Of a stretch of 64,000 nt of DNA, positions 27,967 to 36,823 are shown one piece after another. The translations under genes and the position numbers were made by a program. The DNA is from an uncultured Leptolyngbyaceae cyanobacterium. GTDB taxonomy: Bacteria; Cyanobacteriota; Cyanobacteriia; Leptolyngbyales; Leptolyngbyaceae. Position 1 is the first letter of the stretch. Each line of letters opens with the position of its first letter. The DNA is taken from the NCBI GenBank assembly GCA_938023035.1, contig CALIDI010000005.1, positions 54,189 through 118,188 on the forward strand, read 5' to 3'. The notes below the pieces were generated by a model. The model worked only from the letters and a program-made list of their open reading frames with translations, was not told where the DNA came from and ran no database searches.

Positions 27967-29187
27967 TTAAAAATACAGATCTCCTTTTACTTGAGTTGCC
28001 GTCTGACGAGTCGCTGCGGAGCTAGCGTTTACGGTGATTCTGGGAAGCCGATGCTTAAACCCACACAGAATTTCCCACGAGATCGTGCCAAGCTGGGTGG
28101 CCCAGTCCTCAACGCTCAGGGACTCATCCCCTTCATTGCCGAGAATGGTCACGACTTCTCCCTCGCAGAGATCGGGTAAGGCACTCACATCCAGCATCAG
28201 TTGATCCATCGTAATCGTGCCAATTTGACGCACCCGCTGTCCTCGGATGAGGGTATGCATTTGGTTAGAAAGCAATCGCGGGACGCCATCAGCATAACCA
28301 ATACCAACAACAGCAATCTGCATTGGGGCGGAGGCAATAAAGTGATGCCCATAGCTGACACCGGTTCCTGCTGAAACGGTTTTGATTTGAGTTATACGGG
28401 CTTTAACGGCTAGGGCTGGTTGTAGATCAACGACGGAGCGCAGATGCTCTGCCGGATATAGCCCATAGAGCGCTAGGCCAATGCGCACCCGATCGTAGTG
28501 CAAATTTGGATTGGTTAAGGTTGCAGCAGAGTTGGCCAGATGCAGCTTTGGGGGTTGGATGCCGGCTCGCCGGATTTGGGCGATCGCCTGCTCAAAGCGC
28601 TGATGCTGGAGATCCATGATGGTCGGGTCAGGATTATCCGCCGTCGCCAGATGGGAATAGATGCTGGCGATTTGCAGATTCGGTAGGCGAGTGACCAGTT
28701 GAGCAAACGAAACAGCCTCTTGCCAGCAGGTGCCCAATCGAGTCATGCCAGTATCTAGCTTCAGGTGAACGGGTAAAGGGGCGGTTTGCTCCAGGTGAGT
28801 GAGGACTTCTGAGAAGATCAGGGCTTGCCGTGCTGAGCAAAGGGTGGGTTGTAAACGCCAATGGATGATTGCCTGCACCTGTTCTGGTGTGTTGAGTGCC
28901 CCTAGAATCAAGATGGGTGCTGTAATGCCGGCTTCACGCAATTCCACCCCTTCGGTAATTGTGGCTACCCCCAACCAACTGGCCCCCGCCTGTAAAGCCG
29001 ATCGCGCTACTAACGGTGCTCCGTGACCATAGGCATCGGCTTTGACAATGGCCATTAGCTCGGTCTGGGGTGAGAGCAACCGCTTTATCTGTCGAACGTT
29101 GTGGGCGATCGCCTGAGGATTAATCTCTACCCAGGCTCGCTCTTGCCGAATCGCCTCTAAATAAAGACTCCGACCCCAATCTGCCAT
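27967..29187 (-). CDS. alr: Alanine racemase
   Basis: A 406-residue PLP enzyme that makes D-alanine for peptidoglycan. PLP-binding Lys49 lies in MAIVKADAYGHG; the second catalytic residue is Tyr in TGVSYGHHF (about residue 280); phosphate- and PLP-contacting stretches HLKLDTGMTRLG, YSHLATAD and RIGLALYGLYP are intact, as is GTITMDQLMLDV. ATG at 29187 (MADWGRS) has GGAGG eleven bases upstream and the frame beyond it looks non-coding. It stands alone. Confidence 0.96.
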   Translation of the reverse strand: MADWGRSLYLEAIRQERAWVEINPQAIAHNVRQIKRLLSPQTELMAIVKADAYGHGAPLVARSALQAGASWLGVATITEGVELREAGITAPILILGALNTPEQVQAIIHWRLQPTLCSARQALIFSEVLTHLEQTAPLPVHLKLDTGMTRLGTCWQEAVSFAQLVTRLPNLQIASIYSHLATADNPDPTIMDLQHQRFEQAIAQIRRAGIQPPKLHLANSAATLTNPNLHYDRVRIGLALYGLYPAEHLRSVVDLQPALAVKARITQIKTVSAGTGVSYGHHFIASAPMQIAVVGIGYADGVPRLLSNQMHTLIRGQRVRQIGTITMDQLMLDVSALPDLCEGEVVTILGNEGDESLSVEDWATQLGTISWEILCGFKHRLPRITVNASSAATRQTATQVKGDLYF

Positions 29188-29612
29188 CCATCTGACCTCC
29201 GCTCCACCACACCTGCCCATTATTGCAGGCAAAGCCCTGAAACAACATCTTATGATTAGCAACATTGCTGCCAGGAATCACAAACAAAGGAGAGGGCGGC
29301 TCTGGCCTGTGCCTCCATCCCACCTAGCTCCAAGGGTTCCATAGGTTGACGGACTTTCAGGGCAACCTGCTTAGGGCAAATGGTCAAGCGCTCATGGTCT
29401 TTTATGGCAAAGCAAGGCTGTCGGAAGGGGCTGTGGAGGGTGATTTTTCGTTTTAGAGAAAAAGCAAGCATCCCGATGAATCAGCCTTTTTGGGCGATCG
29501 CCCCGCCAACAAAAATCTTTCTAAGGGACTCAGAGACACCCGAGAAGGAATGGTAATATGACTGCGAAAATCAGGCTTTGCTTTGGTTTCTGAAGTTTCC
29601 CTAGATAAAACG
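29188..29612. other. Divergent gap between alr and the MscS-helix gene
   Basis: About 425 bp holding both promoters. One GGGCGATCGCCC (HIP1-type palindrome) lies near 29493. No other structure was seen. Confidence 0.35.
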
Positions 29613-31313
29613 ATGTTCTGTCCTCTACTACAAAGCGCTATGCAATTATCCGTAGGTGAAATTAGTAGCCTTTTAGCCCAGTCTCCTGCCCCGCCAACGG
29701 GTGAAGCAAGTCCTACACTTTCTCCAATCGAGCAAACGTTAACTGTGTTGGGGTTGAGTAGCTTAGGGCCAACTTTACTAAATTTGATTGGGGCCATCTT
29801 CATCTTCATTGCCGGATGGATTCTGGCGGTTATTTTATCCTGGCTGACCAAAAAAGTATTGCAGCGTACCGATATTGACAATCGTCTGGCTCAAGCGGTC
29901 TCAGGTACTTCAGGTAAGTCGATTCAGACGGAGAGTTTGATCTCTCAAATTGTTTTTTGGACTGTTTTGATTCTGGCGGCGGTAGCGGCTCTAGATGTAT
30001 TAAAGCTAACGACTGTTTCGCAGCCGCTGAATAATTTTTTGAACCAGATTTTTGCATTTTTACCCAAGTTAGGGGCCGCCGGTTTGTTAGCTGCGATCGC
30101 CTGGGTGCTAGCCTCAATCGCTAAAACCACTGTTTCCCGTCTGGCACGTTCGTTTAATCTCGATCAGAGGGTCGCGCCCCTAGCTGATGACATGGATGCG
30201 GCCACCCCCTCTGACACGCCCCCCTTACTTTTGAGTGAAACGCTGGGCAATGCTCTTTACTGGTTTGTTTTTCTCTTCTTTCTACCGCTGATTCTAGGGG
30301 TTTTAGATTTACAAGGCCCATTGCAACCCGTCCAAAACTTGCTCAACGATTTGTTAGCTGCTTTACCGCGCATTCTCAAGGCGGTCTTGATTGGGGTGGT
30401 TGGCTGGCTGATTGCTCGTGTTGTGCGCAATATCGTAACAAACTTGTTGGCCGCGACAGGTGCAGATCAGATTGGTCGCCAATTTGGTCTCAGTCGGGCG
30501 AGCAGTCACCAGTCCCTTTCCTGGCTTGCGGGCACAATCGTCTATGTGCTGATTTTAATTCCGGCAGCGGTTGCTGCCCTAGAGGCGCTGGAGATTCAGG
30601 CAATTTCTGCCCCAGCCGTTGCAATGCTGAACCAGATTTTGACGGCGCTGCCGCAAATTTTCACCGCTGTGTTGATTTTAGTGGCGGCCTACGTGATTGG
30701 GCGGTTTGTGGGTGATTTAGTCACAAACGTACTCTCTAGCGTAGGGTTTGATCGCGTCTTCTATTGGTTGGGCTTGCAGCGGCCAACCCCATCTGGCGTT
30801 CAACCAGAAACGGAGCCAGAACCACTACCCCCAACAGCTCAGCCTGCTTTGCCGACGCGATCGCCCTCAGAAATTGGCGGTATTGTGGTGCTGGTTGGCA
30901 TTATGCTATTCGCTACCGTGGCGGCGACCAATGTGCTAAACATTCCGGCCTTGACAGCCCTGATCAGTGAACTGCTCGTCATATTTGGCCGCGTGCTCGT
31001 CGGTTTATTTGTTTTTGGCATCGGGCTGTACTTAGCTAACCTGGCGTTTAATCTGATTCTCAGCTCTGGTAATGCGCAAGCCCGCATTTTGGCGCAAACG
31101 GCCCGGATTGCGATTATTGCTCTGGTGACTGCCATGGCGCTCCAGCAAATGGGGATTGCTGCAAATATTGTGAATTTAGCCTTTGGTCTATTGCTGGGGG
31201 CCGTAGCCGTAGCGCTGGCTATCGCCTTTGGGCTGGGTGGTCGTACAGTAGCCGCAGAGCAATTAGAAGAATGGCGATCAGCGATAAAGCGACCTCCTCA
31301 CAACCAGGGCTAA
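29613..31313 (+). CDS. Membrane protein with MscS-type conserved TM helices
   Basis: A roughly 566-residue membrane protein made of repeated units. Each unit has a hydrophobic helix followed by an amphipathic stretch; the best copies are LLAALPRILKAVLIGVVGWLIARVVRNIVTNLL and the similar ILTALPQIFTAVLILVAAYVIGRFVGDLVTNVL. These match the conserved TM helix found in mechanosensitive-channel-like proteins (CmpX type). The soluble MscS beta domain is missing, so channel activity is not certain. A Pro/Glu-rich linker lies at about 390-420. The start is unclear: ATG at 29613 and 29640 and a TTG at 29583 are all possible and none has a good ribosome site. Confidence 0.8.
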   Translation: MFCPLLQSAMQLSVGEISSLLAQSPAPPTGEASPTLSPIEQTLTVLGLSSLGPTLLNLIGAIFIFIAGWILAVILSWLTKKVLQRTDIDNRLAQAVSGTSGKSIQTESLISQIVFWTVLILAAVAALDVLKLTTVSQPLNNFLNQIFAFLPKLGAAGLLAAIAWVLASIAKTTVSRLARSFNLDQRVAPLADDMDAATPSDTPPLLLSETLGNALYWFVFLFFLPLILGVLDLQGPLQPVQNLLNDLLAALPRILKAVLIGVVGWLIARVVRNIVTNLLAATGADQIGRQFGLSRASSHQSLSWLAGTIVYVLILIPAAVAALEALEIQAISAPAVAMLNQILTALPQIFTAVLILVAAYVIGRFVGDLVTNVLSSVGFDRVFYWLGLQRPTPSGVQPETEPEPLPPTAQPALPTRSPSEIGGIVVLVGIMLFATVAATNVLNIPALTALISELLVIFGRVLVGLFVFGIGLYLANLAFNLILSSGNAQARILAQTARIAIIALVTAMALQQMGIAANIVNLAFGLLLGAVAVALAIAFGLGGRTVAAEQLEEWRSAIKRPPHNQG

Positions 31314-31388
31314 GGAGGTTTCTGGCTAACAAGTAACCACTGGCCTGCCCTCTTTAGCGATTTTTAGAGATAAAGACAACACTCAAGT

Positions 31389-31429
31389 GCCGATCTCTTC
31401 CAGCCATCACCTGAGGAGAGGTCGGCTTT
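31389..31429 (+). terminator. Probable intrinsic terminator after the MscS-helix gene
   Basis: A 12-bp stem (GCCGATCTCTTC pairing with GGAGAGGTCGGC, two wobble pairs) with a 16-base loop, followed by TTTC. It lies 76 bp after the stop codon on the plus strand, between convergent genes. The T-run is short, so efficiency may be modest. Confidence 0.5.
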
Positions 31430-31447
31430 CTGGATCAGTGAAGTCAC

Positions 31448-31945
31448 TTAACCCCCAGTGGGGTTGATCCGAATTAATACTTGCCCGTACTCCACAGGTT
31501 GGGCATTTTGCACCAAAATCTCAACAACCTCTCCGGCAACCTCCGAGTCTAGCTCGTTCATCAACTTCATGGCTTCAATGATGCATACCGTTTGCCCAGG
31601 CTGAATGCGATCGCCCACTTCGATAAAAGGCGGCTCATCCGGAGAAGGAGAACGGTAAAAAGTACCCACCATCGGCGAGGTAATTTCAACGAGGCGGCGA
31701 TCCGCTTTAGCCGATGCCGGGGGAGCCGCACTCTCTGTTGCGGGGGCTGCGATCGCGGGCAGCGTCGCTGGCAAGGGCACTGGGGTTGTGGCAGGCACTA
31801 CAACTGATGGTGACAGAGCAGCACTGGCTCCTATCCCCCGGCGCACCGTTAGCTCAAAGTCTCCACTTTTGAGAGTTAGCTCGGCTACATCGGTTTGATT
31901 CAGTGCTGCTAGTAATTCTCGAATTTCGTCTAAATCCAAAGACAC
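31448..31945 (-). CDS. accB: Biotin carboxyl carrier protein AccB
   Basis: A 165-residue carrier subunit of acetyl-CoA carboxylase, the first step of fatty acid synthesis. The C-terminal biotinyl domain (about 85-165) carries the biotin site EAMKLMNE with Lys127; the N-terminal helix ([16 protein letters not shown]) is followed by an Ala/Pro-rich flexible linker at about 40-80. The order efp then accB on one strand is standard in cyanobacteria. It starts 155 bp after the efp stop; that gap holds three 16-bp tandem repeats. Confidence 0.97.
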   Translation of the reverse strand: MSLDLDEIRELLAALNQTDVAELTLKSGDFELTVRRGIGASAALSPSVVVPATTPVPLPATLPAIAAPATESAAPPASAKADRRLVEITSPMVGTFYRSPSPDEPPFIEVGDRIQPGQTVCIIEAMKLMNELDSEVAGEVVEILVQNAQPVEYGQVLIRINPTGG

Positions 31946-31981
31946 GGTTTTATCAAAGGTAAGTTGTCAGAAACGATACAA

Positions 31982-32019
31982 AAACTGAAAGTCTTTAAAA
32001 CTGAAAGCCCTTAAAACTG
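31982..32019. repeat. Three tandem 16-bp repeats between efp and accB
   Basis: The unit AAACTGAAAG-C-TTA recurs with a 16-base period at 31982, 31998 and 32014 (third copy partial). It lies in the efp-accB spacer, on the 5' side of accB, and would be in the mRNA if the two genes are co-transcribed. Confidence 0.75.
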
Positions 32020-32100
32020 ACAACCAGAACCGACTCGAAACCGATCAACCGAATTGTCAGACAGCCCTCGCCCTCTAGAATAAATTGGCTCAGTCAACAA

Positions 32101-32661
32101 TCACGACTCGCGACCAAGATACGTGTCATTGCGGGTGTCGATCTTGATCTTTTCGCCAATCGAAATAAACAAGGGCACCATCACCTGTGCACCTGTTTCG
32201 ACAATGGCTGGCTTTGTTCCTCCTGTTGCCGTATCCCCTTTAACCCCAGGATCGGTTTGAATCACTTCCAGAACGACTGAGTTGGGTAATTCCACTTCCA
32301 TGACCTGCTCGCCCCAACGCACGACACTTGCTTCCATTCCTTCTTTCAGGTATTTGACGCGATCGCCAATTTGCGCAGCCGAGAGACGGGCTTCCTCGTA
32401 GGTTTCCATATCCATGAAAACGTAGTCATCCCCATCCTTATAAGTGTGTTGCATCACACTTTTTTCCAAATTGGCTTGAGGCACTGTCTCACCAGCCCGG
32501 AAAGTACGTTCAACCACGTTCCCGGTTTGTACGTTTTTGAGCTTAGTCCGCACAAACGCAGACCCCTTGCCGGGTTTCACATGTAGAAACTCAACTACTT
32601 TCCACACGCCACCATCTAGTTCGATGCTTACGCCGGGTCGAAAATCGTTGCTGGAAATCAT
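32101..32661 (-). CDS. efp: Translation elongation factor P
   Basis: A 186-residue EF-P, which relieves ribosomes stalled at proline runs. The N-terminal KOW-like domain carries the tip loop VKPGKGSAF with Lys32, the residue that is modified in many bacteria; the two OB-fold domains follow, with [14 protein letters not shown] and the C-terminal signature [15 protein letters not shown] intact. ATG at 32661 ([10 protein letters not shown]) is the family's usual start; the nine extra codons upstream are not needed. First gene of the efp-accB pair. Confidence 0.97.
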   Translation of the reverse strand: MISSNDFRPGVSIELDGGVWKVVEFLHVKPGKGSAFVRTKLKNVQTGNVVERTFRAGETVPQANLEKSVMQHTYKDGDDYVFMDMETYEEARLSAAQIGDRVKYLKEGMEASVVRWGEQVMEVELPNSVVLEVIQTDPGVKGDTATGGTKPAIVETGAQVMVPLFISIGEKIKIDTRNDTYLGRES

Positions 32662-32754
32662 GAAGTATCCTGTTGGAAAAATTCTCAACGACTCATTTTA
32701 CCCCTCTAAGGGTGCCCCATGATGAATTGACCATGGAATTCTGGGATAGATGCT

Positions 32755-32815
32755 CAAGTGTTTTGTCCGGAAGACGCTGACAGGTCGCAGACTGTCAACA
32801 TCTAACGCCCATTCA
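32755..32815 (+). repeat. Dispersed repeat C, degenerate copy 3
   Basis: Shares CAAGTGTT-TG, CTGACAGGTCGCAG and the downstream CATTCA part with copy 2, with more changes. It lies about 100 bp upstream of efp. Confidence 0.4.
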
Positions 32816-33105
32816 CTTGCTAACGCTAGTCAGCTCAAGGCAGAAATTGTGCATTTTTCCTGTTGAATGAGAGAATCATACCGATTTCAGCAAAGAATGG
32901 GGCAAATACCCGACTGAACGCTTGGAGCGGTATGACTTTTGCTATCCCCAAATCACCCATCTAAACTCCAAAATGGTACAAAGAATGGGGGCAGAAATTA
33001 AAAACTCAAAATTAAACATTCACACCCACCAGCGCCCCGTCTCCTTTTCTTCAAATTCAGCCCAGATCAGATGACTTGAAGAATCAACACATCTCTCCAA
33101 ACTTT

Positions 33106-33180
33106 TGTGAAAAATACTACGTTTTCCACAAGAAAGCGCGGTTTTCCCCAGGTTTTCCACAAGGCAGCACCTCATTTCCC
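33106..33180. other. Cluster of DnaA-box-like sites
   Basis: TTTTCCACA, the cyanobacterial DnaA box, occurs exactly at 33122-33130 and 33153-33161. One-mismatch forms are at 33142-33150 (TTTTCCCCA) and on the minus strand at 33106-33114 (TTTTTCACA). Four sites within 56 bp in a gene-free region could mark a replication origin or a DnaA-controlled site, but dnaA and dnaN are not in the window. Confidence 0.35.
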
Positions 33181-33329
33181 CAAACCAGACAGTGATGGAA
33201 GAAATGAGTTAAAAGTGACCCGCACCCTCGTTTTGAATGGATAGCGCGGAGCAATGCTTCAGCAAAACAGTTGACTCAGCTAGGGAAGCGCCCGTTTGAT
33301 GGGCAGCCTACTACAAAGCTGGGGAAAGT

Positions 33330-33540
33330 ATCATAGGTACATCTCACTTTTGTAAACCGCCCTACTTTGCGGGAGGAGCAGAGCGCTCCATCCCCCCTTG
33401 CTTGCATACCCGTCAGGGCTACACCCTTTCTCCCCCAATAGACGCAGGGCAGACAGATTCAAAGTCTCTCTTCCAAGGAAGGAGAGGGCTTTAGGGTGTA
33501 GCTTGCTTCCCAAAAGGTGGGTTACGAAACAAGGATGCAC
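33330..33540 (-). repeat. Dispersed repeat A, full reverse copy
   Basis: Read in reverse it aligns with 4005-4225 over its full length and with 9050-9205 over the second part. It holds the blocks GGGAAGCAAGCTACACCCT, AGAGACTTTGAATCTG, GTGTAGCCCTGACGGG and ACAAAAGTGAGATGTA. It lies about 100 bp after the guaA stop codon. Confidence 0.75.
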
Positions 33541-33644
33541 CGATTATCACAAAAGTTGCTTGTAACCGGGGGAGCAGCCTGAGCCGTTTTGAGAACCCAT
33601 AATTGAGTGAAGTTGAGTGATTGGCTACCGCCAGCTCAGTCAAA

Positions 33645-35285
33645 CTACTCCCACTCGATGGTGCCAGGAGGCTTAGAGGTTACATCATAGACGACCCGAT
33701 TGACTCCTGCAACCTCGTTCACAATTCGATTTGAAATGGTCTCTAGCAAGTCATAGGGAACCTTTGCCCAGTCGGCGGTCATGCCATCTTCACTAGTAAC
33801 GAATCGCAACACAATCGGGTAGGCGTAGGTGCGCTGGTCACCCATGACTCCCACACTCCGAATCGGTAATAACACAGCAAAAGCCTGCCAGAGGTCGTGG
33901 TAAATCCCACTGCGGTTAATTTCCTGGCGCACGATCAGGTCGGCATCCCGTAATATTTCTAGTCTTTCCTCGGTGACTTCGCCCAAAATCCGAATCGCTA
34001 ACCCTGGCCCTGGGAAGGGATGGCGTTGCACAATTTCTTCTGGTAAGCCGATTGATCGCCCCACCTTGCGCACTTCATCTTTGAAGAGCTTTCGCAGTGG
34101 CTCAACGAGTTTAAACCGTAAGTCCTTAGGGAGGCCGCCAACGTTATGGTGGCTCTTGATTTTGACGGCAACCCTTTCTCCGGTTTTAGGGTCGATGTTG
34201 GTATCAGCCGATTCAATCACATCGGGGTAGAGGGTGCCTTGAGCTAAATAGTCGAAAGGCCCTAACCGTTTAGATTCGGCCTCAAACACCCGAATAAACT
34301 CGTGCCCAATGCGCTTGCGTTTTTCTTCGGGATCCGTGACGCCGGCGATCGCCGCTAAAAAGCGATCGCGGGCATTCACATACTGCACTGGAATGTGAAA
34401 CTGCTCATCGAACAGCTTGAGCAACCGCTCTGGTTCTAGCTTCCGCATAAACCCCTGGTCAATAAACATGCAGGTGAGCTGGTCGCCAATGGCACGATGC
34501 AATAAAAAGGCTAGCGTCGATGAGTCAACCCCACCAGAAAGAGCTAGCAGTACTCGCTTATCCCCAACTCGAGCACGAATTTCGCGAATCGCTTCTTCGA
34601 CAAAGGCCGCTGTTGTCCAGGTAGGTTCGCAGTGGCAAATGTGATAAACAAAGTTGCGAATGAGCGCCAAGCCTCCAATGGAATGCACTACTTCAGGATG
34701 AAATTGAACGCCGTAGAGTTTTTGCTCCTGATGGGCGATCGCGGCACAGTCGGTATTTTCGGTATGGGCTAGTCGCTCAAACCCAGAGGGCAGTGCCGTT
34801 ACCGAGTCCCCATGGCTCATCCACATTGTGGTGCCATCTTCAACATTGGTGAAGAGATCGGTTGGATCATCAATATAGAGAGACGCTTTGCCATATTCTC
34901 CCCGATCTGTTCGTTCAACAGTGCCCCCCAGTTGTTGCACCATCAATTGCATGCCATAGCAAACTCCCAGGATGGGAATGCCTAAACTCCAAATTTCAGG
35001 ATCACAGTGGGGAGCCGCCTCATCGTAGACAGAATTTGGCCCACCAGAAAGAATAATACCCTTTGGGCTAAGCTGGCGCAGTTGACTGGCTGAGGTACGG
35101 TAAGACAGAACTTCAGAGTAGACCTGGGTCTCACGAATGCGGCGGGCAATCAACTCAGAATATTGGGAGCCAAAATCCAGAATGACAATCATCTGGCGCT
35201 CAAGATCCAAGGATGCGACCTTGGTTTGGGGTTCTGTTTGCAGAGTCACCGAGGGATCCTGTAGGTATGGTGCAAGGGTGGACAA
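33645..35285 (-). CDS. guaA: GMP synthase (glutamine-hydrolysing)
   Basis: A 546-residue two-part enzyme converting XMP to GMP. The class I amidotransferase domain (about 30-225) has the nucleophile Cys in [10 protein letters not shown] and the His-Glu pair in [11 protein letters not shown]; the ATP pyrophosphatase domain has the P-loop [14 protein letters not shown]; the C-terminal dimer part has [15 protein letters not shown] and ends KPPGTIEWE, as expected. The first 30 residues precede the core and resemble the N-terminal extension of other cyanobacterial GuaA; the start is a TTG at 35285, and ATG at Met32 would cut directly into the first strand. cbiD lies 185 bp upstream on the same strand. 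Confidence 0.97.
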   Translation of the reverse strand: MSTLAPYLQDPSVTLQTEPQTKVASLDLERQMIVILDFGSQYSELIARRIRETQVYSEVLSYRTSASQLRQLSPKGIILSGGPNSVYDEAAPHCDPEIWSLGIPILGVCYGMQLMVQQLGGTVERTDRGEYGKASLYIDDPTDLFTNVEDGTTMWMSHGDSVTALPSGFERLAHTENTDCAAIAHQEQKLYGVQFHPEVVHSIGGLALIRNFVYHICHCEPTWTTAAFVEEAIREIRARVGDKRVLLALSGGVDSSTLAFLLHRAIGDQLTCMFIDQGFMRKLEPERLLKLFDEQFHIPVQYVNARDRFLAAIAGVTDPEEKRKRIGHEFIRVFEAESKRLGPFDYLAQGTLYPDVIESADTNIDPKTGERVAVKIKSHHNVGGLPKDLRFKLVEPLRKLFKDEVRKVGRSIGLPEEIVQRHPFPGPGLAIRILGEVTEERLEILRDADLIVRQEINRSGIYHDLWQAFAVLLPIRSVGVMGDQRTYAYPIVLRFVTSEDGMTADWAKVPYDLLETISNRIVNEVAGVNRVVYDVTSKPPGTIEWE

Positions 35286-35470
35286 TAGGGAAACTTAAGC
35301 AGGCATTTATCTAAATTTTTAGAAAAGTCAGCGTTTATTCAAAGGGGAATGAGGGTCTTAAAGTCTCTTTGATTAGAAGAGGCATCTTGCTTCAAATGCC
35401 AAGCTTTGGTGAACGGTTGAACGGATAGTTAACTTGGATTCTGGAGCAAGATTGATAAAAATTAATTTTG

Positions 35471-36613
35471 TTATTCTAACCTAGCAAGGACTTGCTCAAG
35501 TAGGTGAGTGCCAACCACGCTTTTCATAATGATTTTGCGGCTGCGATCAAATAGTATGCTGCCCACCGCTACTGAGCGATCGCAGTGGGTTTGAATATAC
35601 TGCTGACTACGTTGATCAATGGTTTCGGCGATCGCCTGATACACCAGGGTCGCCCAGTTGTGCCCTGTTGACTGATCCTGCTGTTGCAGATACTGCCAGG
35701 CTGCTTCCACGGTGGTGCTATCCATAATACGTTGAAGGTGGTTGATTGGGATTCCCACTTTTGCGCATTGAGCCGTAAAAATCTCCAACCGGCCATCGGC
35801 AAGATGGTGGTGGGTATGAAAAATACCGCCTGCTAGCTTAATGAGCTTGCCATGGTAGCCAAATAATAAAATTGCTCGCACGCCCTGGATACCCGCTTCT
35901 ACCAGCAGCGGCCCCAACCAATTGGCTGTCTTGACCAACTGGTTATTTGAGATACCGACTTGCCGGGCTAGATCCAGGCCATTCTCACCAATACAAAATA
36001 CAAGCGTCTCAAACTGGTTGGCCTTTTGCTGGAGGTCTTGACGAAAGGCTTCGAGCTGTCCTGGTGCACTGAGGGGATGGGCAATGCCGCTGGTGCCTAG
36101 TAGGGACAGGCCCTCAACCACTCCAAAGGCAGCGTTAGAGGTTCGGGCGGCGAGCGATCGCCCCTCAGGTAAAATCAGCGTCACTCGAATTTTTTGTCCA
36201 GCCGTCATACAGCGACTCAGGTTTTCCCGTAGAAGCCGATCAGCATAGGCATAGATCGCTGGAGTTTGGTCCGGGAGGCGGTACCCAATGCCGTCGCCAG
36301 CCACCAACTGAATAGCCTCTGCTTGATCGGCAGTGCCCCACTGCACAGTTGCCCAGATTGGTGTGTTTCGAGTGAGATCGAGATTATCGCCGGGATCGCT
36401 GCGAGTAATGGCTAATGCCATTTCTGGGGTAATCAGCCCGACCTGCTCAATCGCAATGGGCACCGTCTCATCGGGTTCCAACAAATCAACCCTAACGGTA
36501 GAGGCGATTGGCAGAGATTGCAGGTGCTTCAAGGCGGCAACCGCCGCTGCACAGGCAAAAACTGGCAGTGTATAACCCGCTCGAACCATTGATGCTTCCA
36601 TAGGATTCAGCAT
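35471..36613 (-). CDS. cbiD: Cobalt-precorrin-5B C1-methyltransferase CbiD
   Basis: A 380-residue enzyme of the anaerobic cobalamin pathway, methylating C1 of the corrin ring with S-adenosylmethionine. The family start RAGYTLPVFACAAAVAAL replaces the common GYTTGTCAAAAAKAA with its single Cys kept. Further marks are DPGDNLDLTRN, LPEGRSLAARTSNAAFGVVEGLSLLGTSGIAHPLS and LLFGYHGKLIKLAGGIFHTHHHLADGR. ATG at 36613 follows a GGGGGA by ten bases; another ATG six codons upstream is possible. It precedes guaA on the same strand, an arrangement I recall from other cyanobacteria. Confidence 0.95.
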   Translation of the reverse strand: MLNPMEASMVRAGYTLPVFACAAAVAALKHLQSLPIASTVRVDLLEPDETVPIAIEQVGLITPEMALAITRSDPGDNLDLTRNTPIWATVQWGTADQAEAIQLVAGDGIGYRLPDQTPAIYAYADRLLRENLSRCMTAGQKIRVTLILPEGRSLAARTSNAAFGVVEGLSLLGTSGIAHPLSAPGQLEAFRQDLQQKANQFETLVFCIGENGLDLARQVGISNNQLVKTANWLGPLLVEAGIQGVRAILLFGYHGKLIKLAGGIFHTHHHLADGRLEIFTAQCAKVGIPINHLQRIMDSTTVEAAWQYLQQQDQSTGHNWATLVYQAIAETIDQRSQQYIQTHCDRSVAVGSILFDRSRKIIMKSVVGTHLLEQVLARLE

Positions 36614-36823
36614 AGCGCTCTTTTCCCCCATGGGGCAGGGACGCCAGTCTTCTCCTGACCTCTCGGTGTGCCCTATCTGGTAACTACGCCAAACCTAAAA
36701 ATTAGGATTGGTTGTCAAGGCTGGAGTACCCGCGATCGCGCCCAACCAGCGCTTTACCTTGACATCATCGCTCGATGGCGCACTCGTCTTCCTGTAGAAA
36801 CAGAGGCAATCGCTGATTGTTCC

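Larger units (their letters stand above)
32662..33644. other. Long intergenic region: repeats and DnaA-box-like cluster
   Basis: About 980 bp between guaA's 3' end and efp's 5' end. It contains a degenerate repeat C (32755-32815), a group of TTTTCCACA-like boxes (33106-33180), and a copy of repeat A in reverse (33330-33540). No protein gene is seen. Confidence 0.55.

Noticed and set aside
33331..33540. 69-codon minus-strand frame
   Set aside because: It coincides with dispersed repeat A and is not conserved as protein in the other copies.
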